A stretch of DNA of 64,000 bases from DASSUW01 sp963792385 (GTDB lineage Bacteria; Actinomycetota; Thermoleophilia; Solirubrobacterales; Solirubrobacteraceae), in the NCBI GenBank assembly GCA_963792385.1, contig CAWBVZ010000004.1, forward strand, positions 558,001 through 622,000, written 5' to 3'. The notes beneath the pieces were generated by a model. That model was not told where the DNA came from. It ran no database searches and saw only the letters and a program-made list of their open reading frames with translations. Positions 51,367 through 60,489 of this stretch are shown piece by piece; position 1 is the stretch's first letter, and the number at the start of each line of letters is the position of its first letter. The position numbers and the translations under genes are program-made.

Positions 51367-52814
51367 ACCATCGGGACCACGTCGCGCAGCGCCCACTGCT
51401 CGCGCGCGTCCGACGACTCGGGACCGGTGCCGCACCACAGCAGCGAGCCGAGCGAGTCGTTGGCGTGCAGCGAGCCGTGCGAGCCGCCGCCCACGTGGTG
51501 CGCACCGCCCCAGTCGAGGAACTCGTAGCCGGTGCGCGCCGATGCCAGCACCTCGCCGGCCGTGCGCGTGCGCAGCGCCGACCACGTGCGGCCGAGCGCG
51601 TCCGGATAGGCGGCGGAGCCGATCTTGCCGTCGCGCACCTGGAGCGCGAGCAGGTCGAGGTCGCCCTCCACGTGCCACCGACCTCCGCGCGCGTCCACGA
51701 CGTCGCCGCCCGGCGAGAAGCGCAGCTCCTTGATCTCCCCGCCGCGCTCCCCGCGGATCGCGGCCTCGCCGTCGGGGTGGTCGGTCATCCGCATCACGAT
51801 GTCCACGCCCTCGAGCGCGAGCAGCGTGCGCTCGATCCGCGGCACGAGATCGGCGCGGCGGTCGCGGTCGAGCACGTAGACCTGCGCGGCGCGCGAGTTC
51901 GGGCACACGGCCACGTCGGCGTCGCCGCCGCGGCCGCGCGCGGCGGGCAGGACGTCGAAGCCGTCGAACGCCTTGAACAGGTCGATCTCCTCCTCCACGC
52001 GCGACTGCGAATGGTCCGAGCACACGATCACCGCGTGGTCCTCGAGGAACGCCTCGGGGCCGCCGGCGGGCTCCATCATCCGCTCGAGCTGGCGGTCGGC
52101 CGACGCCAGCGAGTCGACCTGTGAGAACGGCCCGTACTTATGCGAGTGCGTGTCGTTGTCGGGGAGGGAGAAGAGCATGAAGTCGAACAGGTCGTGCTCG
52201 ACCATGTACTCGCCGACGCAGCCGGAGTGCTGGTCGCGCACGCCGGGCAGCCCGAGCTGCGAGCGGCACGGCGTCTTGCGCGAGGCGAAGATGTCGGCGT
52301 AGAACAGCTCCTTCGGGCCGTACACGGCGTGCCGGAACACCGTCGACGCGATCCGGGTCAGCGCGGTGTCGCCGGACACCTCGTGGCGGTGGCGCCCGCG
52401 GTACATCAGATAGGTCGTGCCGGCCGTGCGCACGTCGGCGTCGTCGAGCCGCTCGAACACCGTCAGCACGTCCTTCGACAGGTGCTCGAGGTTCATGTTG
52501 TAGATCGTGTCGGTGAGCGACTGCTTGAGCCCGAACGACTGCGAGGCGCGGAAGCTCGTGCCGTATTCGACGTAGCGACCGTCGCCCCGGTGATACCAGT
52601 TCATGCCCGGGATCTCATGCACGTCCGGCCCCACACCGGTGGCGATCGAGGCCGCGCAGACCGGCGTCACCGACGGGAACGCGGCGACGCAGTCGTCGAC
52701 ATGCTGGCCGCGCTCGAGCAGCAGCTTCAGCGTCGGCGCCCGCCCACTCACGACAGCCCGCTCCAGCATCGCGGGCTTCATGGCGTCGATGACGACGAGG
52801 ACGAGCTTCTTCAA
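51345..52814 (-). CDS. Alkaline-phosphatase-superfamily phosphodiesterase
   Basis: A 489-residue cytoplasmic or surface enzyme of the nucleotide pyrophosphatase/phosphoglycerate-mutase type. KKLVLVVIDAMKPAMLER has the first metal Asp; AAFPSVTPVCAASIATG the Thr nucleophile; LPDNDTHSHKYGP a metal Asp and His; VIVCSDHSQSRVEEE the Asp-His pair; GGGSHGSLHANDSLGSLLW the last His. TTG 52814 overlaps the DUF4126 stop as TTGA and gives the natural beginning. Substrate unknown. Confidence 0.82.
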   Translation of the reverse strand: MKKLVLVVIDAMKPAMLERAVVSGRAPTLKLLLERGQHVDDCVAAFPSVTPVCAASIATGVGPDVHEIPGMNWYHRGDGRYVEYGTSFRASQSFGLKQSLTDTIYNMNLEHLSKDVLTVFERLDDADVRTAGTTYLMYRGRHRHEVSGDTALTRIASTVFRHAVYGPKELFYADIFASRKTPCRSQLGLPGVRDQHSGCVGEYMVEHDLFDFMLFSLPDNDTHSHKYGPFSQVDSLASADRQLERMMEPAGGPEAFLEDHAVIVCSDHSQSRVEEEIDLFKAFDGFDVLPAARGRGGDADVAVCPNSRAAQVYVLDRDRRADLVPRIERTLLALEGVDIVMRMTDHPDGEAAIRGERGGEIKELRFSPGGDVVDARGGRWHVEGDLDLLALQVRDGKIGSAAYPDALGRTWSALRTRTAGEVLASARTGYEFLDWGGAHHVGGGSHGSLHANDSLGSLLWCGTGPESSDAREQWALRDVVPMVCEHFGV

Positions 52815-53395
52815 CGCAGTATGCGGAGGCCGGCGTATTTCTCGCCGGCGCGTCGCTTCCCGCCCACGAGCAGCCACGCGAGGCCCGCGACCACGAGGAT
52901 CGCGAGCGGCGGGAAAAGGATCGACAGACCGGCCGCGCCCAGCGCCGCGCCCTCGCCGTAGATGGGGAGCGCTCCCTGGGCTTCGGGATCGAGCCGCTTA
53001 CGCACACGGATGAACAGCGAGCGGGCGGCAAAGAAGCCGAGCGTCGCGGCGGCGGCGCCCCCGACGATGCCGGGCGCGATCGCGTAGTCGTGGTCGGCCA
53101 GCGACCCCGCCGCCACCAGTGCCCCGAGCGCGACAGCGACCGCCAGCAGTAGCCAGACCAGCGCCCCGCTGTCCAGGTTCGCCCGCCGGCGCTGCGCGAA
53201 GTCGGCGAGCGCGACCAGCACGAACACGCCGAGCAGGAACCCCGGCGACTCCAGGAACGCGAAGCTGGTCCCATCGAAGTCCAGCCCGACGTTCGCCGAC
53301 GCGAGCGCGCCCGCCAGGAGCACCGGCAGGAACGGCCGGATGCCGATGGCAGCGGCGATACCAATGCCCTGGAGCAGGTCAAGCGCGAAGTCCAC
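52811..53395 (-). CDS. DUF4126 family membrane protein
   Basis: About 194 residues from GTG 53395; ATG 53437 in the same frame would overlap the divergent aminotransferase gene. Five or six hydrophobic segments, with the family start DLLQGIGIAAAIGIRPFLPVLLAG, a middle FLLGVFVLVALADFAQRRR and C-terminal LSILFPPLAILVVAGLAWLL. The function of DUF4126 proteins is not known. It is coupled to the phosphodiesterase gene. Confidence 0.78.
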   Translation of the reverse strand: MDFALDLLQGIGIAAAIGIRPFLPVLLAGALASANVGLDFDGTSFAFLESPGFLLGVFVLVALADFAQRRRANLDSGALVWLLLAVAVALGALVAAGSLADHDYAIAPGIVGGAAAATLGFFAARSLFIRVRKRLDPEAQGALPIYGEGAALGAAGLSILFPPLAILVVAGLAWLLVGGKRRAGEKYAGLRILR

Positions 53396-53418
53396 AGCGC
53401 GTGCGACGATAGCGGTGG

Positions 53419-54762
53419 ATGGGCCGAGATGAGACACCGAGGCGCTCTGGCGCGCGGGACCTCGAGCGCTACGCGGGACTGTTCTCGCGGCGCACGCAGG
53501 CGATGAAGTCGTCCGCGATGCGGGACCTGATGGCCGTGACCGCGCGGCCGGAGATCATCTCGCTCGCCGGCGGGCTTCCGGACACCTCCACGTTCCCCGC
53601 GGAGGACTTCGCCGCGCTGATGGCGCGCGTGGCAGTCGACGCGTCGGCGCGCGCGCTCCAGTACGGGCCGACCGAGGGCCTGGACGAGGTCAAGGACTGC
53701 ATAGCCCAGGTGATGGCGGCCGAGGGCATGCACGTCGAGCCCGAGGATCTGCTGGTCACCACCGGCGGCCAGCAGGTGATCGATCTCGTGTGCAAGACGC
53801 TGATCGACCCCGGCGACGTCGTGATCGCCGAGGCGCCGACCTATCCCGGCGCCGTGCCGGTGTTCATCTCCTACCAGGCCGACGTCGTGCAGATCGAGAT
53901 GGACGAGAACGGCATGCGGATCGACGTGCTGCGCGCCGAGCTCGAGCGGCTCGACCGCGAGGGTCGCGTGCCGAAGTTCATCTACACGGTGCCGTCGTTC
54001 CAGAACCCGGCGGGCGTGACGCTGGCGCTCGAGCGGCGCGAGGAGCTGGTGCGAATCGCGCATGAGCGCGAGCTGCTCGTGCTCGAGGACAACCCGTATG
54101 GGCTGCTGCGCTACGAGGGCGACCCGCTGCCGACGCTGTTCTCGCTCGACGGCGGCGAGTACGTGATCTACCTCGGCACGTTCTCGAAGATCCTCTCGCC
54201 CGGCCTGCGCCTGGGATGGACGTCGGCTCCGCGGCCGGTGCTCGACAAGCTCAACCTCGGCAAGGGCGGCGTCGACCTGTGCTCGTCGACGATCTCGCAG
54301 CTGTTCGTCTCGACGTACTTCGCCGAGCGCGACTGGCGCGCCTACGTCGGCACGTTGGTCGACCTCTACCGCCGGCGCCGCGACGCAATGTTGGCCGCGC
54401 TCGCCGAGCACCTGCCGCGCGAGGCGACGTGGACGGAGCCCGCGGGCGGCCTGTTCATCTGGGCGCGGCTGCCGGACTACATCGACACGACCGACTTGCT
54501 CGCGCGCGCGCTGCGCGAGAACGTGGCGTTCGTCCCGGGGCGCGCGGCGTACCTCGACGGGCGCGGCGGCTCGGAGATGCGCTTGAACTTCTCCGGCGTG
54601 AGCGAGGACGACATCCGCGAGGGCATCCGCCGGATCGGTGAGGTCGTGCGCGAGCAGGTGGCGCTGTACTCGACGCTCACCGGCACGCAGCCGTCGGTGC
54701 CGTCCGCGCGCGCGGAGGACGAGCCGCCGAACGTCGTCGAGTTCCGGCGGCGGACCGGATGA
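53419..54762 (+). CDS. PLP-dependent aminotransferase class I (2-aminoadipate/aromatic type)
   Basis: A 447-residue fold-type I enzyme. IISLAGGLPDTSTFPAEDF near the N-terminus, LQYGPTEGLDEVKDCIA, TTGGQQVIDLVCKTLIDPGD, PSFQNPAGVTLALERREEL, LEDNPYGLLRYEG and the PLP lysine in LGTFSKILSPGLRLGW match the LysN/MocR-like aminotransferase group without a DNA-binding domain. Substrate may be 2-aminoadipate, aromatic or branched amino acids. Its stop overlaps the ddl start as ATGA. Confidence 0.88.
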   Translation: MGRDETPRRSGARDLERYAGLFSRRTQAMKSSAMRDLMAVTARPEIISLAGGLPDTSTFPAEDFAALMARVAVDASARALQYGPTEGLDEVKDCIAQVMAAEGMHVEPEDLLVTTGGQQVIDLVCKTLIDPGDVVIAEAPTYPGAVPVFISYQADVVQIEMDENGMRIDVLRAELERLDREGRVPKFIYTVPSFQNPAGVTLALERREELVRIAHERELLVLEDNPYGLLRYEGDPLPTLFSLDGGEYVIYLGTFSKILSPGLRLGWTSAPRPVLDKLNLGKGGVDLCSSTISQLFVSTYFAERDWRAYVGTLVDLYRRRRDAMLAALAEHLPREATWTEPAGGLFIWARLPDYIDTTDLLARALRENVAFVPGRAAYLDGRGGSEMRLNFSGVSEDDIREGIRRIGEVVREQVALYSTLTGTQPSVPSARAEDEPPNVVEFRRRTG

Positions 54763-55709
54763 AGGTCGCGGTCCTCAAGGGCGGGCGGTCGCTCGAGCGC
54801 ACGGTGTCGCTGCGCTCCGGCGCGCGGGTCGAGGACGCGCTCCAGCGGCTCGACCACGATGTCGTCGCGATCGACGTCGGGCCCGACCTGGTCGATCGCC
54901 TGCTGGAGCTGCAGCCGGACGTCGCGTTCGTCGCGCTGCACGGCCGTGGCGGCGAGGACGGCACCGTGCAGGAGCTGCTGGAGCTGATCGGCGTGCCGTA
55001 CACGGCATCCGGGCCGTCGGCCTGCTCGCGCTGCATGGACAAGGTCGTGGCGAAGTACGAGATGCGCGGCGCGGGGTTGCCGACGCCGGACTTCTACGCG
55101 TTCAGTCAGGCCGCGTTCGAGGAGCTCGGGGCCGCGCGGGCGCTGCCCGCGCTCGAGGAGCGCCTCGACTTCCCGGTCGTGGTCAAGCCCGCCGCCCAGG
55201 GATCGGCGCTCGGCGTCAAGTTCGCCCGCACCGCCGCCGACGTGCCGGCGGCGATCGTGGCCGCCTTCTCCTACGACACCAAGGTCCTGCTCGAGCGGTA
55301 CGTGGCGGGCCGCGACCTCGCGGTGTCCGTGCTCGACGGACCGGACGGGCCTGAGGCACTGCCGGTCGTCGAGGCGGTTCCGAACGAGGACGACTTCTAC
55401 GACTTCGAGGCCCGCTACGAGATCGGCCGGACGACGTTCACGTGCCCGGCGGACATCGGGCCGGAGGCGACCGCGCGAGCGCAGGAGCTGGCGCTGGCCG
55501 CGTACACGACGCTCGGCTGCTCGGGCTTCGCGCGCGTCGACCTGATGCTCGACGACGCCAGCGGCGAGCTGCAGCTGCTGGAGGCGAACGCGATCCCGGG
55601 GCTGACCGACACGTCGCTGCTGCCGCTCGCCGCCGAGGCGGCCGGCATCCCGTTCGAGGACCTGATCGCGCGGATCCTCGAGCTTGCTGTCACTCGCACC
55701 CCTGCCTAA
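54759..55709 (+). CDS. ddl: D-alanine-D-alanine ligase
   Basis: A 316-residue ATP-grasp ligase for the peptidoglycan precursor D-Ala-D-Ala. Motifs: VLKGGRSLERTVSLRSG, VAFVALHGRGGEDGTVQELL, GVPYTASGPSACSRCMDK, FPVVVKPAAQGSALGVKFA, YVAGRDLAVSVL and LLEANAIPGLTDTSLLP. The N-terminal Ser-x-Glu triad for D-Ala binding is present (SLER). It is slightly short but complete. Coupling to an aminotransferase might point to D-amino-acid supply, though that is speculation. Confidence 0.9.
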   Translation: MKVAVLKGGRSLERTVSLRSGARVEDALQRLDHDVVAIDVGPDLVDRLLELQPDVAFVALHGRGGEDGTVQELLELIGVPYTASGPSACSRCMDKVVAKYEMRGAGLPTPDFYAFSQAAFEELGAARALPALEERLDFPVVVKPAAQGSALGVKFARTAADVPAAIVAAFSYDTKVLLERYVAGRDLAVSVLDGPDGPEALPVVEAVPNEDDFYDFEARYEIGRTTFTCPADIGPEATARAQELALAAYTTLGCSGFARVDLMLDDASGELQLLEANAIPGLTDTSLLPLAAEAAGIPFEDLIARILELAVTRTPA

Positions 55710-55729
55710 GAGGGCGAAGCCCGGTCTCT

Positions 55730-55747
55730 GACGCCATGGATGGCGTC
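55730..55747. terminator. Palindrome between ddl and the DUF151 gene
   Basis: GACGCCATGGATGGCGTC folds into a 7-8 bp stem with a tiny loop, centred in the 73-base gap between convergent genes. No U-run on either strand, so a bidirectional terminator is possible but unproven. Confidence 0.4.
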
Positions 55748-55782
55748 ATCCCCATCAGATGGACGACCGGATGTCGGCCGGG

Positions 55783-56262
55783 CTAGCTATCCCCCATGAA
55801 GTCCTCGGGGGTCACCTGGTCGAGGAACTCCTTGAACTTGTCCACGACCTCCTCGGTGTCCTCGACTTCGTGCTCGAACTCGATCGCGGACTCGGCGATC
55901 ACGTCCTCGGCGGCGAAGATCGGGGCGCCCGAGCGCACGGCGAGAGCGAGCGCGTCGGAGGGCCGCGAGTCGATCTCGACCTCGCGCCCGTTCACGCTCA
56001 GCGTGATCGAGGCGTAGAACGTGTTCTCGCGCAGCTCCGTCACGGACACGCGCGTGCACGCGACCTCGAGCTCGCCGAGCATGTCGAACAGCAGGTCGTG
56101 CGTCATCGGCCGCGGCGTCGACGCCCCCTGAAGCTTCATCAGGATCGCGGCTGCCTCGGGGTGCCCGATCCAGATCGGCAGGAACTTGTTCGTATCGACA
56201 GCCTTCAGCAGCACGATCGGCTGCTTGCCGACCATGTCGAAGCTGACGCCGTAGATCACCAT
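55783..56262 (-). CDS. Bifunctional nuclease family protein (DUF151)
   Basis: A 159-residue protein. KQPIVLLKAVDTNKFLPIWIG, AAAILMKLQGASTPRPMTHDLL, YASITLSVNGREVEIDSRPSDALALAVRSGAPIF are hallmark DUF151 motifs. Plant and bacterial relatives show RNase and DNase activity. The tail is acidic. ATG 56262 starts VIYGVSFDMVG; AGGAG lies too close for it, so TTG 56271 is an alternative. It diverges from crcB over 122 bases. Confidence 0.85.
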   Translation of the reverse strand: MVIYGVSFDMVGKQPIVLLKAVDTNKFLPIWIGHPEAAAILMKLQGASTPRPMTHDLLFDMLGELEVACTRVSVTELRENTFYASITLSVNGREVEIDSRPSDALALAVRSGAPIFAAEDVIAESAIEFEHEVEDTEEVVDKFKEFLDQVTPEDFMGDS

Positions 56263-56384
56263 CTCCTGCAAGGGGGCACTCCTACTCGGGGCCGTGACGG
56301 CGAAGTCTAGCGGCCGATCCCCCCTGCTCGGAGGCCCTTCGCGCGCCCGGTCGGACGGGCGAAGAACGAGGAAGAATAGGCGCC

Positions 56385-56737
56385 ATGACCACACTCTTCG
56401 TTGCTGTCGGCGGCGTCGTCGGCGTCCTGGCCCGCTTCGGCGTCAATCGCCTCTCCCTCCACGGCGAGGCGCTGTTGTGGTCGACCGTGGGGATCAACAT
56501 CGTGGGATCGTTCCTGCTCGGCCTGCTGGCCGCTGAGGCGTGGTTCTCGCGCGACGTGCGCGAGGGCCTCGGAGTCGGCCTGCTCGGCGGGTTCACGACG
56601 TTCTCGACGTTCTCGGTCCAGATCGTGCTCGAGGTCGACGCCGGTCGCGTCGGGCGCGCGGGCGCGTACGTGCTCGCCTCCGTGGTGGGCGGGATCGCGG
56701 CCGCCGCGGCGGGCTACGCGCTCGGCCGCATGGCGCG

Positions 56738-56741
<4 letters not shown>
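56385..56741 (+). CDS. crcB: Fluoride channel CrcB/Fluc
   Basis: A 118-residue four-helix membrane protein exporting fluoride. The family signature is clear: GGVVGVLARFGVNRL at the start, STVGINIVGSFLLGLL (pore Asn) and GFTTFSTFSVQI (the phenylalanine box). Only one copy is seen, so it should form a homodimer. No fluoride riboswitch was recognised in the 122-base leader. Its TGA overlaps the next ATG. Confidence 0.93.
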
Positions 56742-57157
<416 letters not shown>

Positions 57158-57169
57158 GTTGGGGCGGCC

Positions 57170-57198
57170 ATCATAGCGACCGCAAAGGGCCGGTTTCA
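57170..57198 (-). promoter_or_regulatory. Probable tRNA-Ile promoter
   Basis: On the minus strand TGAAAC (57198-57193), a 17-base spacer, then TATGAT (57175-57170), ending 12 bases before the mature tRNA. The -35 overlaps the parB stop codon. Confidence 0.5.
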
Positions 57199-58092
57199 GG
57201 CGGGCTCGAGCGCGCCGAGGCGTTGCGCGAGCGCCTCGGCGGCGCCCGGGTCGGAGAAGTCCATGACGACGCGGTAGCCGTCGCCGCGCGGTGCCACGCG
57301 GACGTCGGCGCCGAGCACCCGGCCGAGGGCGTCGGCGAGGCTCTGGGCGGCCTCGACCTGGTCCGGGTGGTGGTTCTGCGCGCTGCCGTTGGCGCCGGCG
57401 CGGGCGCTCGTCCGGCGGCCGCTCGTATCCCGAGCTCGGGCCTCGGTCTGACGGACGCTCCAGCCCTCCTGGACCGCAGTGCGGGCGAGCCGGCGTCGAT
57501 CGTCGTGGTCAGCCGCGGTCAGCAGCGCGCGACCGTGCCCCTCGGTCAGGTGACCGGCGGTCAACAAGTCGAGCACCTCGTCGGGCAAATCGAGCAGTCG
57601 GAGGAGGTTCGAGACCGCCACGCGCGAGCGGCCGACGCGGCGGCCGACGTCCTCGCGCGTGAGGCCGAGCTCCTCGACGAGCAGCGCGCAGGCGCGAGCT
57701 TCCTCCACGGGGTTGAGGTCCTCGCGGGCCATGTTCTCGATCAGCGCCAGCTCGAGCGACTCGGCGTCGTCGTGCGCACGCACCACGGCAGGGACGGTGT
57801 CGAAGCCGGCCAGCTGGGCGGCACGCCAGCGGCGCTCGCCGGCGATCAGCTCATAGCTCCCGCCCGGCACCGGCCGCACCAGCACCGGCTGCAGGACGCC
57901 GCGCTCGCGGAGCGAGTCGGCGAGCGCGACCAGCGCGCCCTCGTCGAAGTCCCGCCGCGGCTGGCGCGGGTTCGGCGTCACAAGCTCCACCGGCACGTGG
58001 CGCAGCTCGGTCTCGCGCTCGGGCGCGTCGGAACCGGACGGCGCGAGCAGCGCCGACAGGCCGCGGCCCATGCCGCGCGGGCGCTCAGCCAC
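57196..58092 (-). CDS. parB: Chromosome partitioning protein ParB
   Basis: A 298-residue CTP-dependent DNA clamp that binds parS. N-terminal GRGLSALLAPSGSD is the ParA-stimulating stretch; the ParB/Sulfiredoxin domain has NPRQPRRDFDEGALVALADS, ELIAGERRWRAAQLAG and ENMAREDLNPVEEARA; the helix-turn-helix is in LTREDVGRRVGRSRVAVSN. GTG 58092 is set by AAGGAGG nine bases upstream, overlapping the parA end by 8 bases. A downstream ATG 58071 is an alternative. Confidence 0.94.
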   Translation of the reverse strand: MAERPRGMGRGLSALLAPSGSDAPERETELRHVPVELVTPNPRQPRRDFDEGALVALADSLRERGVLQPVLVRPVPGGSYELIAGERRWRAAQLAGFDTVPAVVRAHDDAESLELALIENMAREDLNPVEEARACALLVEELGLTREDVGRRVGRSRVAVSNLLRLLDLPDEVLDLLTAGHLTEGHGRALLTAADHDDRRRLARTAVQEGWSVRQTEARARDTSGRRTSARAGANGSAQNHHPDQVEAAQSLADALGRVLGADVRVAPRGDGYRVVMDFSDPGAAEALAQRLGALEPA

Positions 58093-58843
58093 GAGATGCC
58101 ACCTCCTTGGCCAGCGCGAAGTAGGCCTCCGAGCCGGCGCAGTGCGGGTCGTGATGGATGACGGGGCGGCCGAAGCTCGGCGCCTCGCCCAAGCGGACAT
58201 TGCGGGGGATCACGGTGTCGAACACCAGCGCGGGGAAGTGCTCGCGCACCTCGCGCTCGACGTCCTGGCCGAGCTTCGTGCGGTGGTCGTGCATCGTCAG
58301 CAGCATCCCGGCCACCGTCAGGCGCGGGTTCAGCTCGCGCTGGATCAGCGAAAGCGTGTCCAGCAGCCCGGCGAGCCCTTCGAGGGCGAAATACTCGGTC
58401 TGGACCGGCACGATCACCCGGTCCGCCGCCACGAGCGCGTTGACGGTCAGCGGCCCGAGCGAAGGCGGGCAGTCGAGCAACGTGAAGGCGAATCGCTCGC
58501 GCACGCCCGCGAGCGCGTCGCGCAGGCGCGTCTCAGACCCCGGCAGGCGAGGGAGTTCCATCGTCGCGCCGGCGAGGTCGGGCGTGGAGACGATCAGCGA
58601 CAGGTGGTCGATGCCGGTGGGGCGGATCGCTTCGAGCGCGGCGATGTCGCCGCCGAGCACGTCGTAGAGGCCGGGGCCGCCGTTGCGCTCGACTCCGAGG
58701 CCGACCGTGGCGTTGCCCTGCGGGTCGACGTCGATGAGCAGCGTCTCGTATCCCGCCTCGGCGATGCAGGCGGCAACGTTGACGGCGGTGGTCGTCTTCC
58801 CGACCCCGCCTTTCTGGTTCGCGATCGCGTAAATCGTCCCCAT
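58085..58843 (-). CDS. parA: Chromosome partitioning ATPase ParA/Soj
   Basis: A 252-residue deviant Walker ATPase. IYAIANQKGGVGKTTTAVN holds the signature lysine, LLIDVDPQGNATVGLG the Walker A', and FTLLDCPPSLGPLTVNAL the Walker B region; the C-terminus has IPRNVRLGEAPSFGRPV. With ParB and parS it segregates the origin region. Gene order parB-parA-rsmG-jag-yidC next to dnaA is the conserved bacterial arrangement. Confidence 0.95.
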   Translation of the reverse strand: MGTIYAIANQKGGVGKTTTAVNVAACIAEAGYETLLIDVDPQGNATVGLGVERNGGPGLYDVLGGDIAALEAIRPTGIDHLSLIVSTPDLAGATMELPRLPGSETRLRDALAGVRERFAFTLLDCPPSLGPLTVNALVAADRVIVPVQTEYFALEGLAGLLDTLSLIQRELNPRLTVAGMLLTMHDHRTKLGQDVEREVREHFPALVFDTVIPRNVRLGEAPSFGRPVIHHDPHCAGSEAYFALAKEVASRG

Positions 58844-58902
58844 TGGCCGCCTACGACGCTAGCGGGAGGTCCGGCGGACTCGAGCCTGGATCAGCCCGCG
58901 TT

Positions 58903-59592
58903 TCACACCAGCGGGCGCTTCACGGCCATCCCCGGCCGGCGCGGGAAGCGCTCCGGGGTGGGCCCGACCTTCACGAACACGTGCAACGTGCGCCCCTCGG
59001 CCGTCGGGTACGGCTCGACCGCCCGCACCTCCGTCGGCTCGAGCCCCAGTTGTGCCGCTGCGGCCTGCCCCGCCGCGGCCTCCGACGGGTCGACGGCGCC
59101 TTTCCATGCCACCAGCGCGCCGCCCTTGGCGAGCAGCGGCGCGGCGTACTCGCACAGCACGGGCAACGCCGCAACGGCGCGCACGGTGACGAGGTCGTGC
59201 GCGCCGAGCCCGGCCGGCCATTCCTCCGCTCGCGCGTGAACCACCTCGGCGTTGGCAACACCGCCTGCCGCCACCGCGCGCTCCAGGTAGCGGGTGTGCC
59301 GTACCGCGCTCTCCACCAGCGCCACGTGGGCGTCGGGCATCGCCGCCGCCAGCGCCAACCCGGGCCAGCCTGCGCCGGCGCCGAGGTCGGCGATCCGCCG
59401 AGCCGCGCGGACGAGGTCAAGGTCGAGCGCGACGAGCGAGTCCGCCACGTGGCGGTCCACCGCCTCGTCAACTGCGCGCACCGTGGTCGGCGCGGTCGGG
59501 TCCTTCGCCTGCAGCGCGAGGATCGCGCGCAGTGACTCGACACCCGCGGGCGGCACGCCGAAGCGCCGGGCGAGGTCGTCGAGTCGGGTCAC
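58903..59592 (-). CDS. rsmG: 16S rRNA m7G527 methyltransferase
   Basis: A 229-residue SAM methyltransferase (GidB). Motif I IADLGAGAGWPGLALAAA, VHARAEEWPAGLGAHDLVTVRAVA and LLAKGGALVAWKG are family features; the N-terminal helix contains DRHVADSLVAL. GTG 59592 overlaps the upstream TGA as GTGA. It modifies G527 in helix 18 of 16S rRNA. It follows the LAGLIDADG gene. Confidence 0.92.
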   Translation of the reverse strand: MTRLDDLARRFGVPPAGVESLRAILALQAKDPTAPTTVRAVDEAVDRHVADSLVALDLDLVRAARRIADLGAGAGWPGLALAAAMPDAHVALVESAVRHTRYLERAVAAGGVANAEVVHARAEEWPAGLGAHDLVTVRAVAALPVLCEYAAPLLAKGGALVAWKGAVDPSEAAAGQAAAAQLGLEPTEVRAVEPYPTAEGRTLHVFVKVGPTPERFPRRPGMAVKRPLV

Positions 59593-59948
59593 GCGGCGAG
59601 CGCCGTGCGCGCGCGCAGCCTCCCGATCGCGTCGGCGTAGCGGCCCGTCATCGTGGTCAGGCGCTCGTAGGCGTGCGCGTCGAGGTTCGGCGTGATGTGG
59701 CGCTCGAGCACCGGCAGTAGATCGCCCACCAGCGCTTCGCCGCGCGCCATCCACTGGAAGTAGTGGCGACCGCCGTGGTGGTACGGCCCGTAGAGCTTCG
59801 AGCGCGGGAAGCGCTCGACCAGCCAGCGCAGCAGCGCCTCGTGGCGCACGTGCATGCGCAGTGTCACCTGGGGCTGGCGGCCGTCGCCGCCGAAGTGGCC
59901 CTCGGCGATCAGGAGCCCGACGACGATGCCCTCGTCACGTGGGTGCAT
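59589..59948 (-). CDS. Solitary LAGLIDADG-domain protein
   Basis: A 119-residue protein from ATG 59948 (GTG 59990 is also possible). A single LAGLIDADG-like helix is visible in VVGLLIAEGHFGGDG, with the acidic residue (Glu) at the position of the catalytic Asp, followed by the beta-strand pattern QVTLRMHVRHEALLRWLVER and GGRHYFQWMARG. Single-motif proteins usually work as homodimers. It is translationally coupled to rsmG (GTGA), not inserted in an intron or intein, so it looks resident rather than mobile. It may be a domesticated homing endonuclease or DNA-binding regulator. Confidence 0.72.
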   Translation of the reverse strand: MHPRDEGIVVGLLIAEGHFGGDGRQPQVTLRMHVRHEALLRWLVERFPRSKLYGPYHHGGRHYFQWMARGEALVGDLLPVLERHITPNLDAHAYERLTTMTGRYADAIGRLRARTALAA

Positions 59949-59982
59949 GAACGCCAGTGTGCCATCCGACCCGGCGGTTGCG

Positions 59983-60010
59983 TGTTTCACCGGGGTGTGG
60001 AACGTGAAAC
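59983..60010. promoter_or_regulatory. Possible split or degenerate parS site
   Basis: The exact half-site TGTTTCAC (59983-59990) and the opposite half CGTGAAAC (60003-60010) of the consensus TGTTTCACGTGAAACA flank 12 bases. The overlapping 16-mer at 59996-60011 matches the consensus at 12 of 16 positions. It lies between jag and the LAGLIDADG gene, inside the par operon region where parS often occurs. Confidence 0.35.
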
Positions 60011-60027
60011 GGGAGCTGCGGCGCCAC

Positions 60028-60489
60028 TCAGGGCAGCGGCGCGACGACCAGGTGCCGGTCGGGCTCGGTGCCCTCCGAGTACGTCTCCACGTCGTCACGG
60101 TCCTTCAGGTGCTCGTGCACGACCTTGCGCTCGGTCGCGCTCATCGCGTCGAGCGCCACCGGGCGGCCGGAGCGGGCCGCGCGGGCCGCGGCCTGGTCGG
60201 CCTGGCGGTGGAGCATCTGCTCGCGGCGCTCGCGGTAGCCGGCGGCGTCGACCGTGACGCGCACGGCCTGGTCGCGGCCGGCCTCGCGGTTGGCGATCTT
60301 GAAGGCGAGATGCTGGACGGCGTCGATCGTCTGGCCGTGGCGACCGATGAACAGCCCGAGGTCGTCGCCCTCGAGCGTTCCACGGATACCGTCCTCGTCC
60401 TGTTCGACGACCACGCCGGCGCCGAGGCCGAGGGCCTCGGAAACCTTCTCGAGCAACTCCTGGACGCGCTCAACGGGTTCAGCAGTCAT
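60028..60489 (-). CDS. khpB: RNA-binding protein KhpB/Jag
   Basis: A 153-residue protein with a KH domain (GLFIGRHGQTIDAVQHLAFK, including the GxxG-like loop) and an R3H domain (MSATERKVVHEHLKDR followed by TYSEGTEPDRHLVV). It lacks the extra N-terminal Jag domain of Firmicutes, as usual in actinobacteria. KhpB with KhpA binds many transcripts and affects cell elongation. ATG overlaps the yidC stop as ATGA. Confidence 0.92.
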   Translation of the reverse strand: MTAEPVERVQELLEKVSEALGLGAGVVVEQDEDGIRGTLEGDDLGLFIGRHGQTIDAVQHLAFKIANREAGRDQAVRVTVDAAGYRERREQMLHRQADQAAARAARSGRPVALDAMSATERKVVHEHLKDRDDVETYSEGTEPDRHLVVAPLP

